Shown piece by piece: positions 27,587 to 36,622 of a stretch of 64,000 nt of DNA; within the stretch, counting starts at the first letter, position 1, and each line of letters starts with the position of its first letter. The stretch is taken from the IMG/VR virus record IMGVR_UViG_3300026512_000002, positions 124,001-188,000 of that record; one strand, given 5' to 3'. This DNA comes from a virus. The notes beneath the pieces were generated by a model that was given only the letters and a program-made list of their open reading frames with translations, made no database searches and was not told the origin of the DNA. The translations under genes and the position numbers were made by a program.

Positions 27587-27964
27587 TTAATTTTTATGTT
27601 GTTTTCTATTTAAAGCAGCTTTTCTAGCTAAAGCAATACCTTGTGATCTATACTTTTCTCTTAATTCATTTCTAAGGGCAATATACTTTCTTCTAAATAT
27701 AATCATTTTCTTATACTTTATATCACCAGACGCTTTTGCTGCTAATAAAGCTGATCTTAAATTAGAAATTTGTAATTGAGTATTTTTATCAAACCTAACG
27801 ATATTGACTTCATTAATAATATCTTCATATGATACTTCATTGAATATGTTAGGATTTGTTGCTAAAATATCATCAACGATATTTTCCAAGTGAACTATAG
27901 AACCAGTATCAGTAACATTACTATACATTTCTTCTATACTTTTAATAAATTTTTCTTTTTCCAT
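27587..27964 (-). CDS. small basic protein, unknown function
   Basis: 125 residues from the ATG at 27964 (GAGG upstream). An acidic first half is followed by a strongly basic second half (FRRKYIALRNELREKYRSQG, KAALNRKQHKN), so the protein is bipolar and helical, compatible with nucleic-acid or RNA polymerase binding. It has an AACA-N6-TA element (27989-28000) and stands alone between the two beta' halves. No family recognised. Confidence 0.5.
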   Translation of the reverse strand: MEKEKFIKSIEEMYSNVTDTGSIVHLENIVDDILATNPNIFNEVSYEDIINEVNIVRFDKNTQLQISNLRSALLAAKASGDIKYKKMIIFRRKYIALRNELREKYRSQGIALARKAALNRKQHKN

Positions 27965-27988
27965 TGTTAACCTCATAAATACATTTAT

Positions 27989-28000
27989 TAATGTAGTGTT
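27989..28000 (-). promoter_or_regulatory. candidate late promoter, AACA-N6-TA
   Basis: Minus-strand AACACTACATTA; predicted start at 27989, 25 nt before the start codon at 27964. A one-mismatch copy on the other strand (GACAATAATATA, 28022-28033) faces the gene at 28051. Confidence 0.45.
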
Positions 28001-28050
28001 TATCTAGCAATAACCAATGAGGACAATAATATAAATAATGTGGAGATATC

Positions 28051-28761
28051 ATGTACAATAAGACCAAACTCATAACAACACTAGATAATATTTTGTATTT
28101 AACAAATTGGAAACACTACATTTCTTTAATAGATTCTGGATTAACTGACCCAAATTTATTAAAGAAGAGTTTTAAAGATTTCTTAAACACTGATAATGGG
28201 GTGTTAGCCAATTTATATGATTTGAACGAATTAGGTTTAACTCATATGGAATTTATGTCTGTTATGGGAGATGACAACTTTTATAATGACATCGATATGT
28301 TTGCATACAACACTATTGATTTCATAAATCATATAAATGGTAAAGGTGTAAGTGAAGTGATTATTGTAGAATCAATACCGGTGAAATCTATTCGTGACAA
28401 TATTGTTGAGATATTTTCAAACATGATAACAGGTACTGTTAAATTTAGATTTTTCAATACCATTGAACGTAAATTAGATTATATCAAAGCAAATATAAGT
28501 ACTGGTGATATAGTTATGCTTTCAGAACCAATAATCATAGACAGTGTTATAGAAGATATATATGATATAAAACATAGTTTGTTTATACCTATATGGGGTT
28601 GGACTAATAAATATTTAGATACAGTTACCACTAATTCTAATGATACAGATGTTGTTATTCAGATGATTCACGGATATTCATATATAACAGCTGATGCTCC
28701 AAAAACTATAGATGAATATGTGGATGATATAATGGGTGAAAAACCATCAACTATAATATAA
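28051..28761 (+). CDS. unknown protein upstream of the beta' N-terminal half
   Basis: 236 residues, preceded by TGGAG. A helical N-terminal half is followed by an alternating alpha/beta half (VSEVIIVESIPVKSI, DIVMLSEPIIIDSVI, HSLFIPIWGW). It lies 19 nt before the RNA polymerase beta' N-terminal gene and is almost surely co-transcribed with it. No motif identifies it; a polymerase-associated or regulatory role is only a contextual guess. Confidence 0.5.
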   Translation: MYNKTKLITTLDNILYLTNWKHYISLIDSGLTDPNLLKKSFKDFLNTDNGVLANLYDLNELGLTHMEFMSVMGDDNFYNDIDMFAYNTIDFINHINGKGVSEVIIVESIPVKSIRDNIVEIFSNMITGTVKFRFFNTIERKLDYIKANISTGDIVMLSEPIIIDSVIEDIYDIKHSLFIPIWGWTNKYLDTVTTNSNDTDVVIQMIHGYSYITADAPKTIDEYVDDIMGEKPSTII

Positions 28762-28780
28762 CTATAATAATGGAGTTTAT

Positions 28781-30382
28781 ATGATAATAGATATTAATGA
28801 AATTACGAAAATTGTTGATTACAATAACATTAAAGAAGTATATGATCCCATATACTTAAATATGGATATGATGCCTACAGCAGGTGGTGTGTTTTCATAT
28901 GAAATATTTGGTAAATCACCATATGATCGTAAAAATACTTTCGCATATATAAATTTAGGTAAAAAATATATGCAACCAGTGATATATACTATGTTAAAAG
29001 TTATGAAACGTAATATTGTAAAATGTTTAGATTCTACAGGTAAGTTTAATATAATTGATGGTGAAATGGTTAAAGATCCTAATGGTATTAGTGGTGTTGA
29101 TTTTGTATATAAAAATTGGAATAAGTTAAGATTCGAATATGGTGAAAATCCGAGTCCTGTTAAAAAAACTAAAGTTGACCTAATAAATAAAATGACACGA
29201 GATGAAATATTTACAGATAAGTGGTTGGTGATACCACCCTTCTATAGAGATTTAAACATGTCTGATGTTGCTAGTGGTAAATTATTCATAGATGATTTAA
29301 ATAAATATTACATAAAATTAATAAACCTAACACGTAATAATATCAACAACGCTACTATGGATTTGGATTTTGTATCTAATAAAGTTGATGCGTTAATCAA
29401 TGCACAATTACTTATAATATACCAATATTTTCAAGGTAAATTGGCGAAAAAGAAGGGTATTATAAAAGATAAACTTCTTAAAAAGGTTATTGATTATTCT
29501 AGTAGAGGTATTTTATCAGTAGCATCTAAGACTCATAACAAGCCAACGGATGTACCTGTCACATATGATACTACAGGATTACCATTACCACATGTAATAT
29601 CATTATATTTTCCCATATTAGTTTCATTAATACATGATGTTATACACGCTTATATCAAATCACATGTACATAAAATGTATGTTCTTAATTCTAAAAATGA
29701 ACTAGTGTCAAGAGATATATCAAATGATGAAATAATAAACATCGAAAACAATTACACTCACGATAAAATAGAATTGGTTCTTAAAAAACTTATTAGGGAT
29801 CATGATTTTAGGTTGAGCTATATAGAATTTAAGTATAATAAAAAAGATGTAGCATATCTAGCATATGATTTTAAAAACGACATTCTACCGGAGGAATCCC
29901 TAGTGAATGTTCAAGGAAAACCAATTAGACTTACATGGTTAGAATTATTATCAAAAGTTGCTCACGCTAACCTACTTCCTGGTAAAATGATAGTGTTGAC
30001 CAGATATCCTATGGAACATTTTCACAACATCCTATTTAGTAGAGTTAGAATGTTAACTGTTGATAATATAACTAATTTTGCAGGTTGTTTAACATTTCCA
30101 ATATTGGTGCGTGAAAAAGATGGTACAATAAATAAACACAATGTACAACATATGGATACTATACAAGTTGCATCTGCTTACTTAAAGGATATTGGTGGGG
30201 ACTTTGATGGTGACTCAGTTAGCGTAAGATCATTATATTCTAAAGAAGCTAATATCGAAGCTGAACAATTAATGAAAAAGAAAATAGGTATGCTCAATGT
30301 TGATGGTTCTGGTGCTAGACATGTTATAAACGAAGGTGTTCTAGGACTATATCTTTTAACTAAACGACAACCTAAAAAATAA
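28781..30382 (+). CDS. RNA polymerase beta' subunit, N-terminal half with catalytic DFDGD (split)
   Basis: 533 residues, preceded by TGGAG. Near residue 395 LLPGKMIVLTRYPMEHFHN matches the bacterial 'GRPVLLNRAPTLHRL' segment, and GGDFDGDSVSV (aspartates 474, 476 and 478) is the universal NADFDGD motif that holds the catalytic magnesium. The protein ends soon after GVLGLYLLTK, the counterpart of bacterial 'DVVLGLYYMT', so the split lies just beyond the active-site loop. The N-terminal zinc ribbon and clamp of bacterial beta' are not evident. Its partner is the C-terminal half at 25684-27519, encoded on the other strand 1.3 kb away. It is followed by a 165-nt gap with a strong terminator. Confidence 0.9.
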   Translation: MIIDINEITKIVDYNNIKEVYDPIYLNMDMMPTAGGVFSYEIFGKSPYDRKNTFAYINLGKKYMQPVIYTMLKVMKRNIVKCLDSTGKFNIIDGEMVKDPNGISGVDFVYKNWNKLRFEYGENPSPVKKTKVDLINKMTRDEIFTDKWLVIPPFYRDLNMSDVASGKLFIDDLNKYYIKLINLTRNNINNATMDLDFVSNKVDALINAQLLIIYQYFQGKLAKKKGIIKDKLLKKVIDYSSRGILSVASKTHNKPTDVPVTYDTTGLPLPHVISLYFPILVSLIHDVIHAYIKSHVHKMYVLNSKNELVSRDISNDEIINIENNYTHDKIELVLKKLIRDHDFRLSYIEFKYNKKDVAYLAYDFKNDILPEESLVNVQGKPIRLTWLELLSKVAHANLLPGKMIVLTRYPMEHFHNILFSRVRMLTVDNITNFAGCLTFPILVREKDGTINKHNVQHMDTIQVASAYLKDIGGDFDGDSVSVRSLYSKEANIEAEQLMKKKIGMLNVDGSGARHVINEGVLGLYLLTKRQPKK

Positions 30383-30499
30383 ACCCACCTAAAAAACTAA
30401 TATCATTTCAAATACAAATTAATATAACGTACATGTATATAGTATAATTCATATCAAATATATGCCATGATTAATAAAAAAAACATAATAAATATTTAC

Positions 30500-30533
30500 A
30501 AACCATATTATAAATATTATAATATGGTTTTTT
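30500..30533 (+). terminator. intrinsic terminator before the SbcC-like gene
   Basis: A perfect 14-bp stem (30500-30513 with 30517-30530), 3-nt loop, T run to 30533. It ends only a few bases before AAAGGAGG of the next gene, so it ends the beta' transcript or acts on the leader of the SbcC-like gene. Confidence 0.85.
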
Positions 30534-30547
30534 AAAGGAGGGTTAAT

Positions 30548-33205
30548 ATGCGTATTAGGAAATTAGTATTAGAAAACTTTATCGGCTTATCCAAACTAGA
30601 TAACAATAGATTTGAACTCAATTTTTATGAAAAAGGTGAGACTAGTAATAGATTGATTTTATTTAAAGGCGATAATGGTTCTGGTAAAACAACAGCTATG
30701 TCCCATGCTCAACCTTTTCCACATTCTAATGATGGTAGAGGTAATCCTATAATTGAGGGTGAAGATGGGTATAAGCAAGTTATTATTGATAATGATGAAA
30801 ATGAATATGATTGTAGAATATATTATAAAAAAGGTAAAAGAGGTACAACAAAATGTTATGTGTCTAAAAATGGTATTGAATTAAACGAACCAGGGCATGT
30901 AAAATCTTACTATAGTATATTGGAACAAGAACTTGGTCTAACTAAAGATTATTTTAAATTAGGAGCAATTGGTTCAACAGTAGATAATTTCATAACATTA
31001 TCTAAAGCTGAGCGCAAAACATATATTAGTAAATTGTTACCTGATATAAGTAAATATATGAAAGCTTTTACTATAGTTAGTAGTAGATATAAAGTACTGA
31101 AATCTAAAATAGATATGTATACGAATATGTTGAACGATATACCCGATAATGATACTATACTTGAACATATTGATACTATCGAAGGTTCAATAAAAACATA
31201 TAGTGAAAATAGGGATAGTATTGTAACTAAATTAAGTAAACTTAATGATAGTTATAAATCGGTTGATTCTAAGTTAAATGATATCAAGCTTAATAAACCT
31301 GAAGTTTTAAAAGTGCCTAAAGATATAGATATGAGAATGGGAATATTAAACGAAGATTTGGATAATTTGAATGATATAATAGGAGATATTAATAGGGAAA
31401 CATGTGTCGCAAATATAGATAGTGTGACAAAAAATGGTAAAATTATTAAAAAACAATTAGAATTATTAAATATTCAACTAATAGATTATAATGATAAAAT
31501 GGACTCTACTAAAGCCAAAATATCTGAATTAAATGGAGAAGATAGCGATATAGATCAAAGGATAGTAGAAATTGAAAAAGAAATATCTAGTATAAAATCT
31601 GATATAGATTATGACTCTGAATTAACCCAGTCATTGTTACAATATACTGATAATTTGAATGAATTAATTAATGTTTTCAAATATATTAAGAAAATATTGA
31701 AATTTAAAAATAATAACTTATCACATGGTTTGGGTATATATGATGATAAAACAGTGGATAAACATATTAAGAATATTGAAGATTCTATCAATGAGGTAGT
31801 TAAAACTATTGAAAAAAGAAATAAACGATATAGTGAAATAGATAGCAACTTTGGCAATATTGAATTATTGGATAGTAGACCAACTGATTGTGTTATAGAT
31901 ACATGTCCTTTCATCAAAAATGCTATACATGTTATTGATAAATATGACCTTAAAAATGGTAAAACTGAACTTGAAGAAATTAAAGAAAAATTGATAGATG
32001 ATAAAAATAGTCTTGATGAATTAAACAAAGAGTTATTGTCTTTAAAAACAATTAAATTTAATATAAATAACTTTAATCAATTAATTGAAGACTTAAGTAA
32101 CTCTGATAGCGATATAGTATCATTTGTACTTAATATACTTAATATTGAAAAAGAAAATATTATTAAAATAAGTTCGTTAGATATTAACAACATTACTGTG
32201 TTTATTGATGATGTTTTAGCTAAGACTAATTATATTAAAACATATGTGAAATTATCCAATAAATTAGATTCACTGATAATCATTAAAAACAAAAATTCTG
32301 ATAATACTGAGCTATTGAACCATTTAAACACTACTCTAGTGGAATATAAAACACAACATAAGAACATCAAAACTAGTATAAATAGTTACAATCTTAATAT
32401 TAATGAATTAAGAAGCGAATTGATTAAATATAAAAATGTTTTAAGTAATCTGGATAAACGCGATGAGTTGATAATTAGTAAAGATAAGTATATTGATATT
32501 AAAGAAACTTTTGATTTATATAAATTACTTAAAGATGAGTATAACTCAATTAAGAACGATATATATACTTTTGAAACTGAATTGAATAATATAAATAATA
32601 AATTACATTCATTAAATTCTAAGTTAACCAAGTATAAAATAATGCTTGATAAAAAAAATAGTTATACAGATACTAAAAATGAACTTGAGAAAAATTATAC
32701 AAAAATTAAAATAGTTAAAGATTCTCTTGATATTAAGAAAGGAATACCTCTTGTATATACTCGTTCATATTTAGAATCTATTAGAGTTAATATTAATAAG
32801 TTATTGGATATAGTTTATGATGGTATGGTTATTGATTTCAATGTTACAGAAAAAGAATTTGATATAGTTTTGCGTAATGCTGAATTAAATAGATCGTTTG
32901 ACATATTATCTGATGGTGAAAAAGCGATTATTAAATTAACTGTATCTATGGGTATGTTAGCTGAAATAATAAAGAAAAATAAGTATAAAATAATGTACTT
33001 AGATGAGGTTGATGCTACACTTGATAGTGGTAAACGAAGAATATTTTTAGACATTCTAAACGCTCAATGTGATCTATTGGGAATAGATCAAGTTTTTATC
33101 ATATCTCATAATGATGCTCTTGACAATATAAACAGTGATATTGTATTATTAAGTAATAGACCAGATGAGTATGTTATTAATGGTAAAATACTTTATTCTG
33201 TTTAA
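30548..33205 (+). CDS. SbcC/Rad50-like recombination ATPase (T4 gp46 type)
   Basis: 885 residues, AAAGGAGGG 7 nt before the ATG. The N-terminus has Walker A FKGDNGSGKTTA (41-50), preceded by a core start RIRKLVLENFIGL. Residues about 190-760 are two long coiled-coil arms with a hinge at about 447-453 (DCVIDTCPF), a C-x4-C instead of the usual CPxC zinc hook. The C-terminus has signature DILSDGEKAIIKL (about 785) and Walker B IMYLDEVDATLD (about 815). With a Mre11/SbcD-type nuclease it would process DNA ends for recombination-dependent replication; no such nuclease is recognised here. It follows a terminator and is itself followed by one, so it is a stand-alone unit. Confidence 0.85.
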   Translation: MRIRKLVLENFIGLSKLDNNRFELNFYEKGETSNRLILFKGDNGSGKTTAMSHAQPFPHSNDGRGNPIIEGEDGYKQVIIDNDENEYDCRIYYKKGKRGTTKCYVSKNGIELNEPGHVKSYYSILEQELGLTKDYFKLGAIGSTVDNFITLSKAERKTYISKLLPDISKYMKAFTIVSSRYKVLKSKIDMYTNMLNDIPDNDTILEHIDTIEGSIKTYSENRDSIVTKLSKLNDSYKSVDSKLNDIKLNKPEVLKVPKDIDMRMGILNEDLDNLNDIIGDINRETCVANIDSVTKNGKIIKKQLELLNIQLIDYNDKMDSTKAKISELNGEDSDIDQRIVEIEKEISSIKSDIDYDSELTQSLLQYTDNLNELINVFKYIKKILKFKNNNLSHGLGIYDDKTVDKHIKNIEDSINEVVKTIEKRNKRYSEIDSNFGNIELLDSRPTDCVIDTCPFIKNAIHVIDKYDLKNGKTELEEIKEKLIDDKNSLDELNKELLSLKTIKFNINNFNQLIEDLSNSDSDIVSFVLNILNIEKENIIKISSLDINNITVFIDDVLAKTNYIKTYVKLSNKLDSLIIIKNKNSDNTELLNHLNTTLVEYKTQHKNIKTSINSYNLNINELRSELIKYKNVLSNLDKRDELIISKDKYIDIKETFDLYKLLKDEYNSIKNDIYTFETELNNINNKLHSLNSKLTKYKIMLDKKNSYTDTKNELEKNYTKIKIVKDSLDIKKGIPLVYTRSYLESIRVNINKLLDIVYDGMVIDFNVTEKEFDIVLRNAELNRSFDILSDGEKAIIKLTVSMGMLAEIIKKNKYKIMYLDEVDATLDSGKRRIFLDILNAQCDLLGIDQVFIISHNDALDNINSDIVLLSNRPDEYVINGKILYSV

Positions 33206-33215
33206 GTTCAATTAC

Positions 33216-33246
33216 GAGCCGTTATAATTGATAGCGGCTCTTTTTT
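33216..33246 (+). terminator. intrinsic terminator after the SbcC-like gene
   Basis: GAGCCG (33216-33221) pairs with CGGCTC (33235-33240), extended by four inner pairs to a 10-bp stem, loop of 5 nt, then six T. Confidence 0.9.
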
Positions 33247-33260
33247 ATAGGAATTAAATT

Positions 33261-33671
33261 ATGCATAGTATTAAAAAGAGTATATTACAGTCGCGTAAAC
33301 AAATTATGACTGCAAGAAAAAATATGAAAAGTATAATTGATGTTACCGGGTATAATGCTAGTGAAATATTGTTAAGTTATAAAAACACATTTAATAAAAC
33401 TGATACAACTAATTACGCATACGCATATATCATGTCTTTTACAAAAGGTGTTGTAGCATATAAAAATATTAATATGGAACATGTTACTAAAGAAATAATA
33501 TCAACAATATTTGATATCGATTTTATTATAAATTTTATTATAGATAACAAAATATTTGAACCAAAGGCACCTATACCACTCAACATATATGATATGTATT
33601 ATAGAGAGCTAGAGCTCAAACAGGGATTGGTTATTGAGAATGGTGATGTTATATTTGTTAATGTTAGTTAA
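33261..33671 (+). CDS. small protein upstream of the helicase, unknown function
   Basis: 136 residues, preceded by AGGA right after the terminator at 33216-33246. Lys-rich N-terminus (HSIKKSILQSRKQIMTARKNMKS), then a helical acidic body. Its stop lies 11 nt before the helicase start, so the two are probably expressed together. No family recognised. Confidence 0.5.
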   Translation: MHSIKKSILQSRKQIMTARKNMKSIIDVTGYNASEILLSYKNTFNKTDTTNYAYAYIMSFTKGVVAYKNINMEHVTKEIISTIFDIDFIINFIIDNKIFEPKAPIPLNIYDMYYRELELKQGLVIENGDVIFVNVS

Positions 33672-33682
33672 TAGGAGGGTTG

Positions 33683-35353
33683 ATGAAATCTAAAGTTATT
33701 ATACATCCTAATAGGATCGAAATACAAAATTATGATATGTTTGAAAATACCGATAGTTTGGTTAAACTAACATCTGTATTTGATCATATATATCACAATT
33801 TAAAGAACACACTAATGGTTTATGAAGATAATAATACTGTAATCATACCTAGGTATTTTTCAAAAAACAAATTAGCACCAGTAATTGAGAAATGTGATAT
33901 TGAGTACAATAATGATTTTATGCCACATGTTGTTGGTATAGATTATAAGTGGAAACATAATATCAAACCTCGTGATGACGAACAGTGGAGAATAACAAAC
34001 TTCTTGAGAAAGGCTAAATATAATAATAATGTTTTAAATCTACATACTGGGGCTGGTAAAACTTTTCTATCGTTATATTATGCAAAATACTTAGGTGTTA
34101 AAAGTGTCATAATTGTTGATAGTCAAAAATTAGTAGATCAATGGTTGCGTGATATAAAAACATATACTAATTTGAAATATGATCAATGTGTATACATTAA
34201 ACAAAAAAAAGGTGTGCAAAAGGTGATAGATGATGATCAAACTAATGTAGTATTGTATATATTACAACATGCGACAATACGAAATGTTATGAAAAAGGAT
34301 AGAAATATAGCTATAAAACTTTTTAATAAAATGGGTGTTGGTTTAAAAATTATTGACGAAGCTCATACTAATTATATTAATACCTTTAAAATAGATTCAT
34401 TGGTTGATATTAAATACAACTTATATTTAACAGCAACTATTAGTCGTAGCGATTATATAGAAGCATATATGTTAAAAAATGTGCTACCTCGTTCAACATT
34501 TATAGATAAGGAAAACACTATTAATAAAAATATTGTTTTCTATTTAGGTGTATATAATACATATCCTGATGAATATATTGATAAAAAAATATCTGATGGT
34601 AAAAAATATGGTTTCGATTTAAATGGTTGGAGCAATTATATATATAGTGATATTAATAATTGGGAGACATATTTAACTACTATTGAAAAAATGTTAAAAA
34701 TGATTATTAAAAAAACAAACCGAAAAATAGCAATAGCTATACCTAGAATCAATATGATTAATGATACATTGGAATATTTAAAAAGTTTAGAAGTTTTTAA
34801 ACATAAAACATTTACATGTTTACATAGCAAATGTAAACATATGGATATTACTGGTTCTGATATAATTATAGGTACTAATAAGATATTGGGTAAAGGTATG
34901 GATATTGAGAATTTGGGAGCGATGTTAAATATGGGACCATATACATCAGATCCCAATATTGCCAACCAAATAAGTGGGAGACTGAGGCCTCTGCCTAATG
35001 GTGAACTTAGCTATTATATTGAGATGGTTGATATTGGATTTTCAAAATCTTTAAAACAACGTAAAGCTAGGTTAAAAGGTTTTAAAGATAAAGCTGTTAA
35101 AATAATTGTAGCAACAGAACCATTGTCTGATACAAAACTCACTAAATGTGATATCGATAACTGTCAAGGTTATGATTCAAAAAAAGATAAATTATATCGT
35201 ATCAATAGTGAGGTTGATAATGTTCTTAAAAGTGTTATAGGTGATAACGCCCGCAATATATGTAGTGTATGTTTTGATAAACTGGTACGAGATGATGTTG
35301 TTTTAGATAGTTTGGTACAAATTGAAAAAGATGTTGTTAAATTACGAAATTAA
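33683..35353 (+). CDS. superfamily-2 DNA helicase (UvsW/RecG-class-like)
   Basis: 556 residues from ATG 33683, close behind AGGAGGG. Motif I NLHTGAGKTFLS (near 120-130), motif II IIDEAHTNY (DEAH near 225), motif III LTATISRSD (near 250) and motif VI NQISGRLRP (near 430) are all present, so this is a full ATP-dependent helicase. The N-terminal 100 residues are helicase-family-unlike and may bind DNA. A C-terminal extension carries four cysteines (KCDIDNC, then ICSVCF), probably a zinc ribbon, not found in T4 UvsW. It likely remodels recombination or replication intermediates with the SbcC-like ATPase nearby. 15 nt separate it from the next gene. Confidence 0.85.
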   Translation: MKSKVIIHPNRIEIQNYDMFENTDSLVKLTSVFDHIYHNLKNTLMVYEDNNTVIIPRYFSKNKLAPVIEKCDIEYNNDFMPHVVGIDYKWKHNIKPRDDEQWRITNFLRKAKYNNNVLNLHTGAGKTFLSLYYAKYLGVKSVIIVDSQKLVDQWLRDIKTYTNLKYDQCVYIKQKKGVQKVIDDDQTNVVLYILQHATIRNVMKKDRNIAIKLFNKMGVGLKIIDEAHTNYINTFKIDSLVDIKYNLYLTATISRSDYIEAYMLKNVLPRSTFIDKENTINKNIVFYLGVYNTYPDEYIDKKISDGKKYGFDLNGWSNYIYSDINNWETYLTTIEKMLKMIIKKTNRKIAIAIPRINMINDTLEYLKSLEVFKHKTFTCLHSKCKHMDITGSDIIIGTNKILGKGMDIENLGAMLNMGPYTSDPNIANQISGRLRPLPNGELSYYIEMVDIGFSKSLKQRKARLKGFKDKAVKIIVATEPLSDTKLTKCDIDNCQGYDSKKDKLYRINSEVDNVLKSVIGDNARNICSVCFDKLVRDDVVLDSLVQIEKDVVKLRN

Positions 35354-35368
35354 CCATAAGGAGTCGTA

Positions 35369-35926
35369 ATGATAGATAAGAAAAGTACTAATAGTATTAA
35401 ACGAAGTGTGTTTATTATAGGAACTTTTAAAGTAGCTATAAGGGTTAGTTTTAATAACAGACCTGATGATTATGATTTAGGTTTAAGCCGATACAAGTAT
35501 AACCATCATAAAACAGGAATTGTAACATCAACACTAATGCTAACACATTTTACTAATCTTGAAATCACTATAGATAAGGATGTTAGGTTTGTATTTGATA
35601 TGATTGGTATGGAAGTATTAATAGCAGTTATAAATAAAATGTATAATGATGCTGCTGAACATTTTAAAATTGTTGATAATATATTAATGGTTCGTAATAA
35701 TTTAAATAAAAGTATGTCAACATATGCTGGATTTCAAGAAAAAATGGTTATAGAATACACTGTTTATGAAAACAGTAAAGGTGTTAAAATATATAGTTCT
35801 ACTAACAACAGAGTTTACGCTTTACTTAAAATCCACCAACTTAAAATAATTTCAAATATTTTAACTAAACTAGATATTGAGAATATTGGTATAAACATGA
35901 TTAATAATATATTGATCAGGAATTAA
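35369..35926 (+). CDS. unknown protein in the helicase unit
   Basis: 185 residues, TAAGGAG upstream, 15 nt after the helicase stop and ending 12 nt before a strong terminator, so it is the last gene of the 33261-35926 unit. Mixed alpha/beta, basic, no motif (SVFIIGTFKVAIRVSFNN, MVIEYTVYENSKGVKIYSST). A replication or recombination accessory role is guessed from its neighbours. Confidence 0.5.
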   Translation: MIDKKSTNSIKRSVFIIGTFKVAIRVSFNNRPDDYDLGLSRYKYNHHKTGIVTSTLMLTHFTNLEITIDKDVRFVFDMIGMEVLIAVINKMYNDAAEHFKIVDNILMVRNNLNKSMSTYAGFQEKMVIEYTVYENSKGVKIYSSTNNRVYALLKIHQLKIISNILTKLDIENIGINMINNILIRN

Positions 35927-35938
35927 CTAGTTAACTAT

Positions 35939-35969
35939 AACAGGGTAAACTCTACCCTGTTTTTTTTTT
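35939..35969 (+). terminator. intrinsic terminator ending the helicase unit
   Basis: AACAGGGTA (35939-35947) pairs with TACCCTGTT (35953-35961), 5-nt loop, followed by a run of T to 35969. Confidence 0.92.
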
Positions 35970-35986
35970 CTTGTTTATTAATATTA

Positions 35987-35999
35987 GATATGTTAATAT
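35987..35999 (+). promoter_or_regulatory. GATATGTTAAYAT motif, candidate non-late promoter
   Basis: GATATGTTAATAT, 27 nt before the ATG at 36026. A near-identical element (GATATGTTAACAT, 36583-36595) lies 28 nt before the beta N-terminal gene. Neither gene has an AACA-N6-TW element, so a different promoter class is possible. Confidence 0.3.
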
Positions 36000-36025
36000 A
36001 GGGTATATTTTATATGAGGTATTTA

Positions 36026-36508
36026 ATGGTCGTTGATATTTTTGATAGAGAAATTGAAGTTCCTGAAGAATTTTACACAGATATTATTGATAAATTTAAA
36101 GTTAAAGAAATGTTTACAAAACCCGATCCATCGGAAATTAAACAAGTTGTTAATGATAAAATTGTAAAATATGATATATCTGATGATGATGACGATGATA
36201 TTAAGCTTATCAAATATTTAATAAATATTAATAATATCAGAGTCCAAGATTTTGCAAACCATTTTGGGAATAGTGTGGGATATAATACATATAATTCCCT
36301 TAAACATAGACATACTATACAAACCAATACATTGAGAAGATTAACATGGATGTTGGGTATTAGTAGAATTGTAGGCGCTGTAGACGTCCCAACATCTGAA
36401 GATATATATAAAGGGGCGAAACATGTTATTGTAGTAGATAACAAAACCCTCAATACACTTGATTCGGTTAATGTTAAATATGAAAAAGTTACAACGGTCA
36501 TAGAATAA
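36026..36508 (+). CDS. small protein with a possible helix-turn-helix
   Basis: 160 residues from ATG 36026 (GAGG 6 nt upstream); ATG 36014 is an alternative with a weaker site. An acidic first half (SDDDDDDIKLIKYL) leads to IRVQDFANHFGNSVGYNTYNSLKHR, TLRRLTWMLGI, which reads like a Cro/CI-type helix-turn-helix: a conserved Ala, a Gly-centred turn and a recognition helix with basic residues. It could be a phage transcription regulator. It stands alone between a terminator and the beta N-terminal gene, with a shared upstream motif. Confidence 0.4.
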   Translation: MVVDIFDREIEVPEEFYTDIIDKFKVKEMFTKPDPSEIKQVVNDKIVKYDISDDDDDDIKLIKYLININNIRVQDFANHFGNSVGYNTYNSLKHRHTIQTNTLRRLTWMLGISRIVGAVDVPTSEDIYKGAKHVIVVDNKTLNTLDSVNVKYEKVTTVIE

Positions 36509-36582
36509 GTTTTAATAAAATCCACATAATAAACTATATACAACTATTATAAAATTAAAAATACATTGACATGTTTCTATAT

Positions 36583-36595
36583 GATATGTTAACAT
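36583..36595 (+). promoter_or_regulatory. GATATGTTAAYAT motif, candidate non-late promoter
   Basis: GATATGTTAACAT, 28 nt before the ATG at 36623; see the matching element at 35987-35999. Confidence 0.3.
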
Positions 36596-36622
36596 TTCAT
36601 CATATTATTTATGAGGGTTATT

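Noticed and set aside
36566-36590. TTGACA before the beta N-terminal gene as a sigma-70 promoter.
   Set aside because: No -10 hexamer lies at 16-18 nt; the candidate TATGAT and TATGTT are at 8 and 13 nt.
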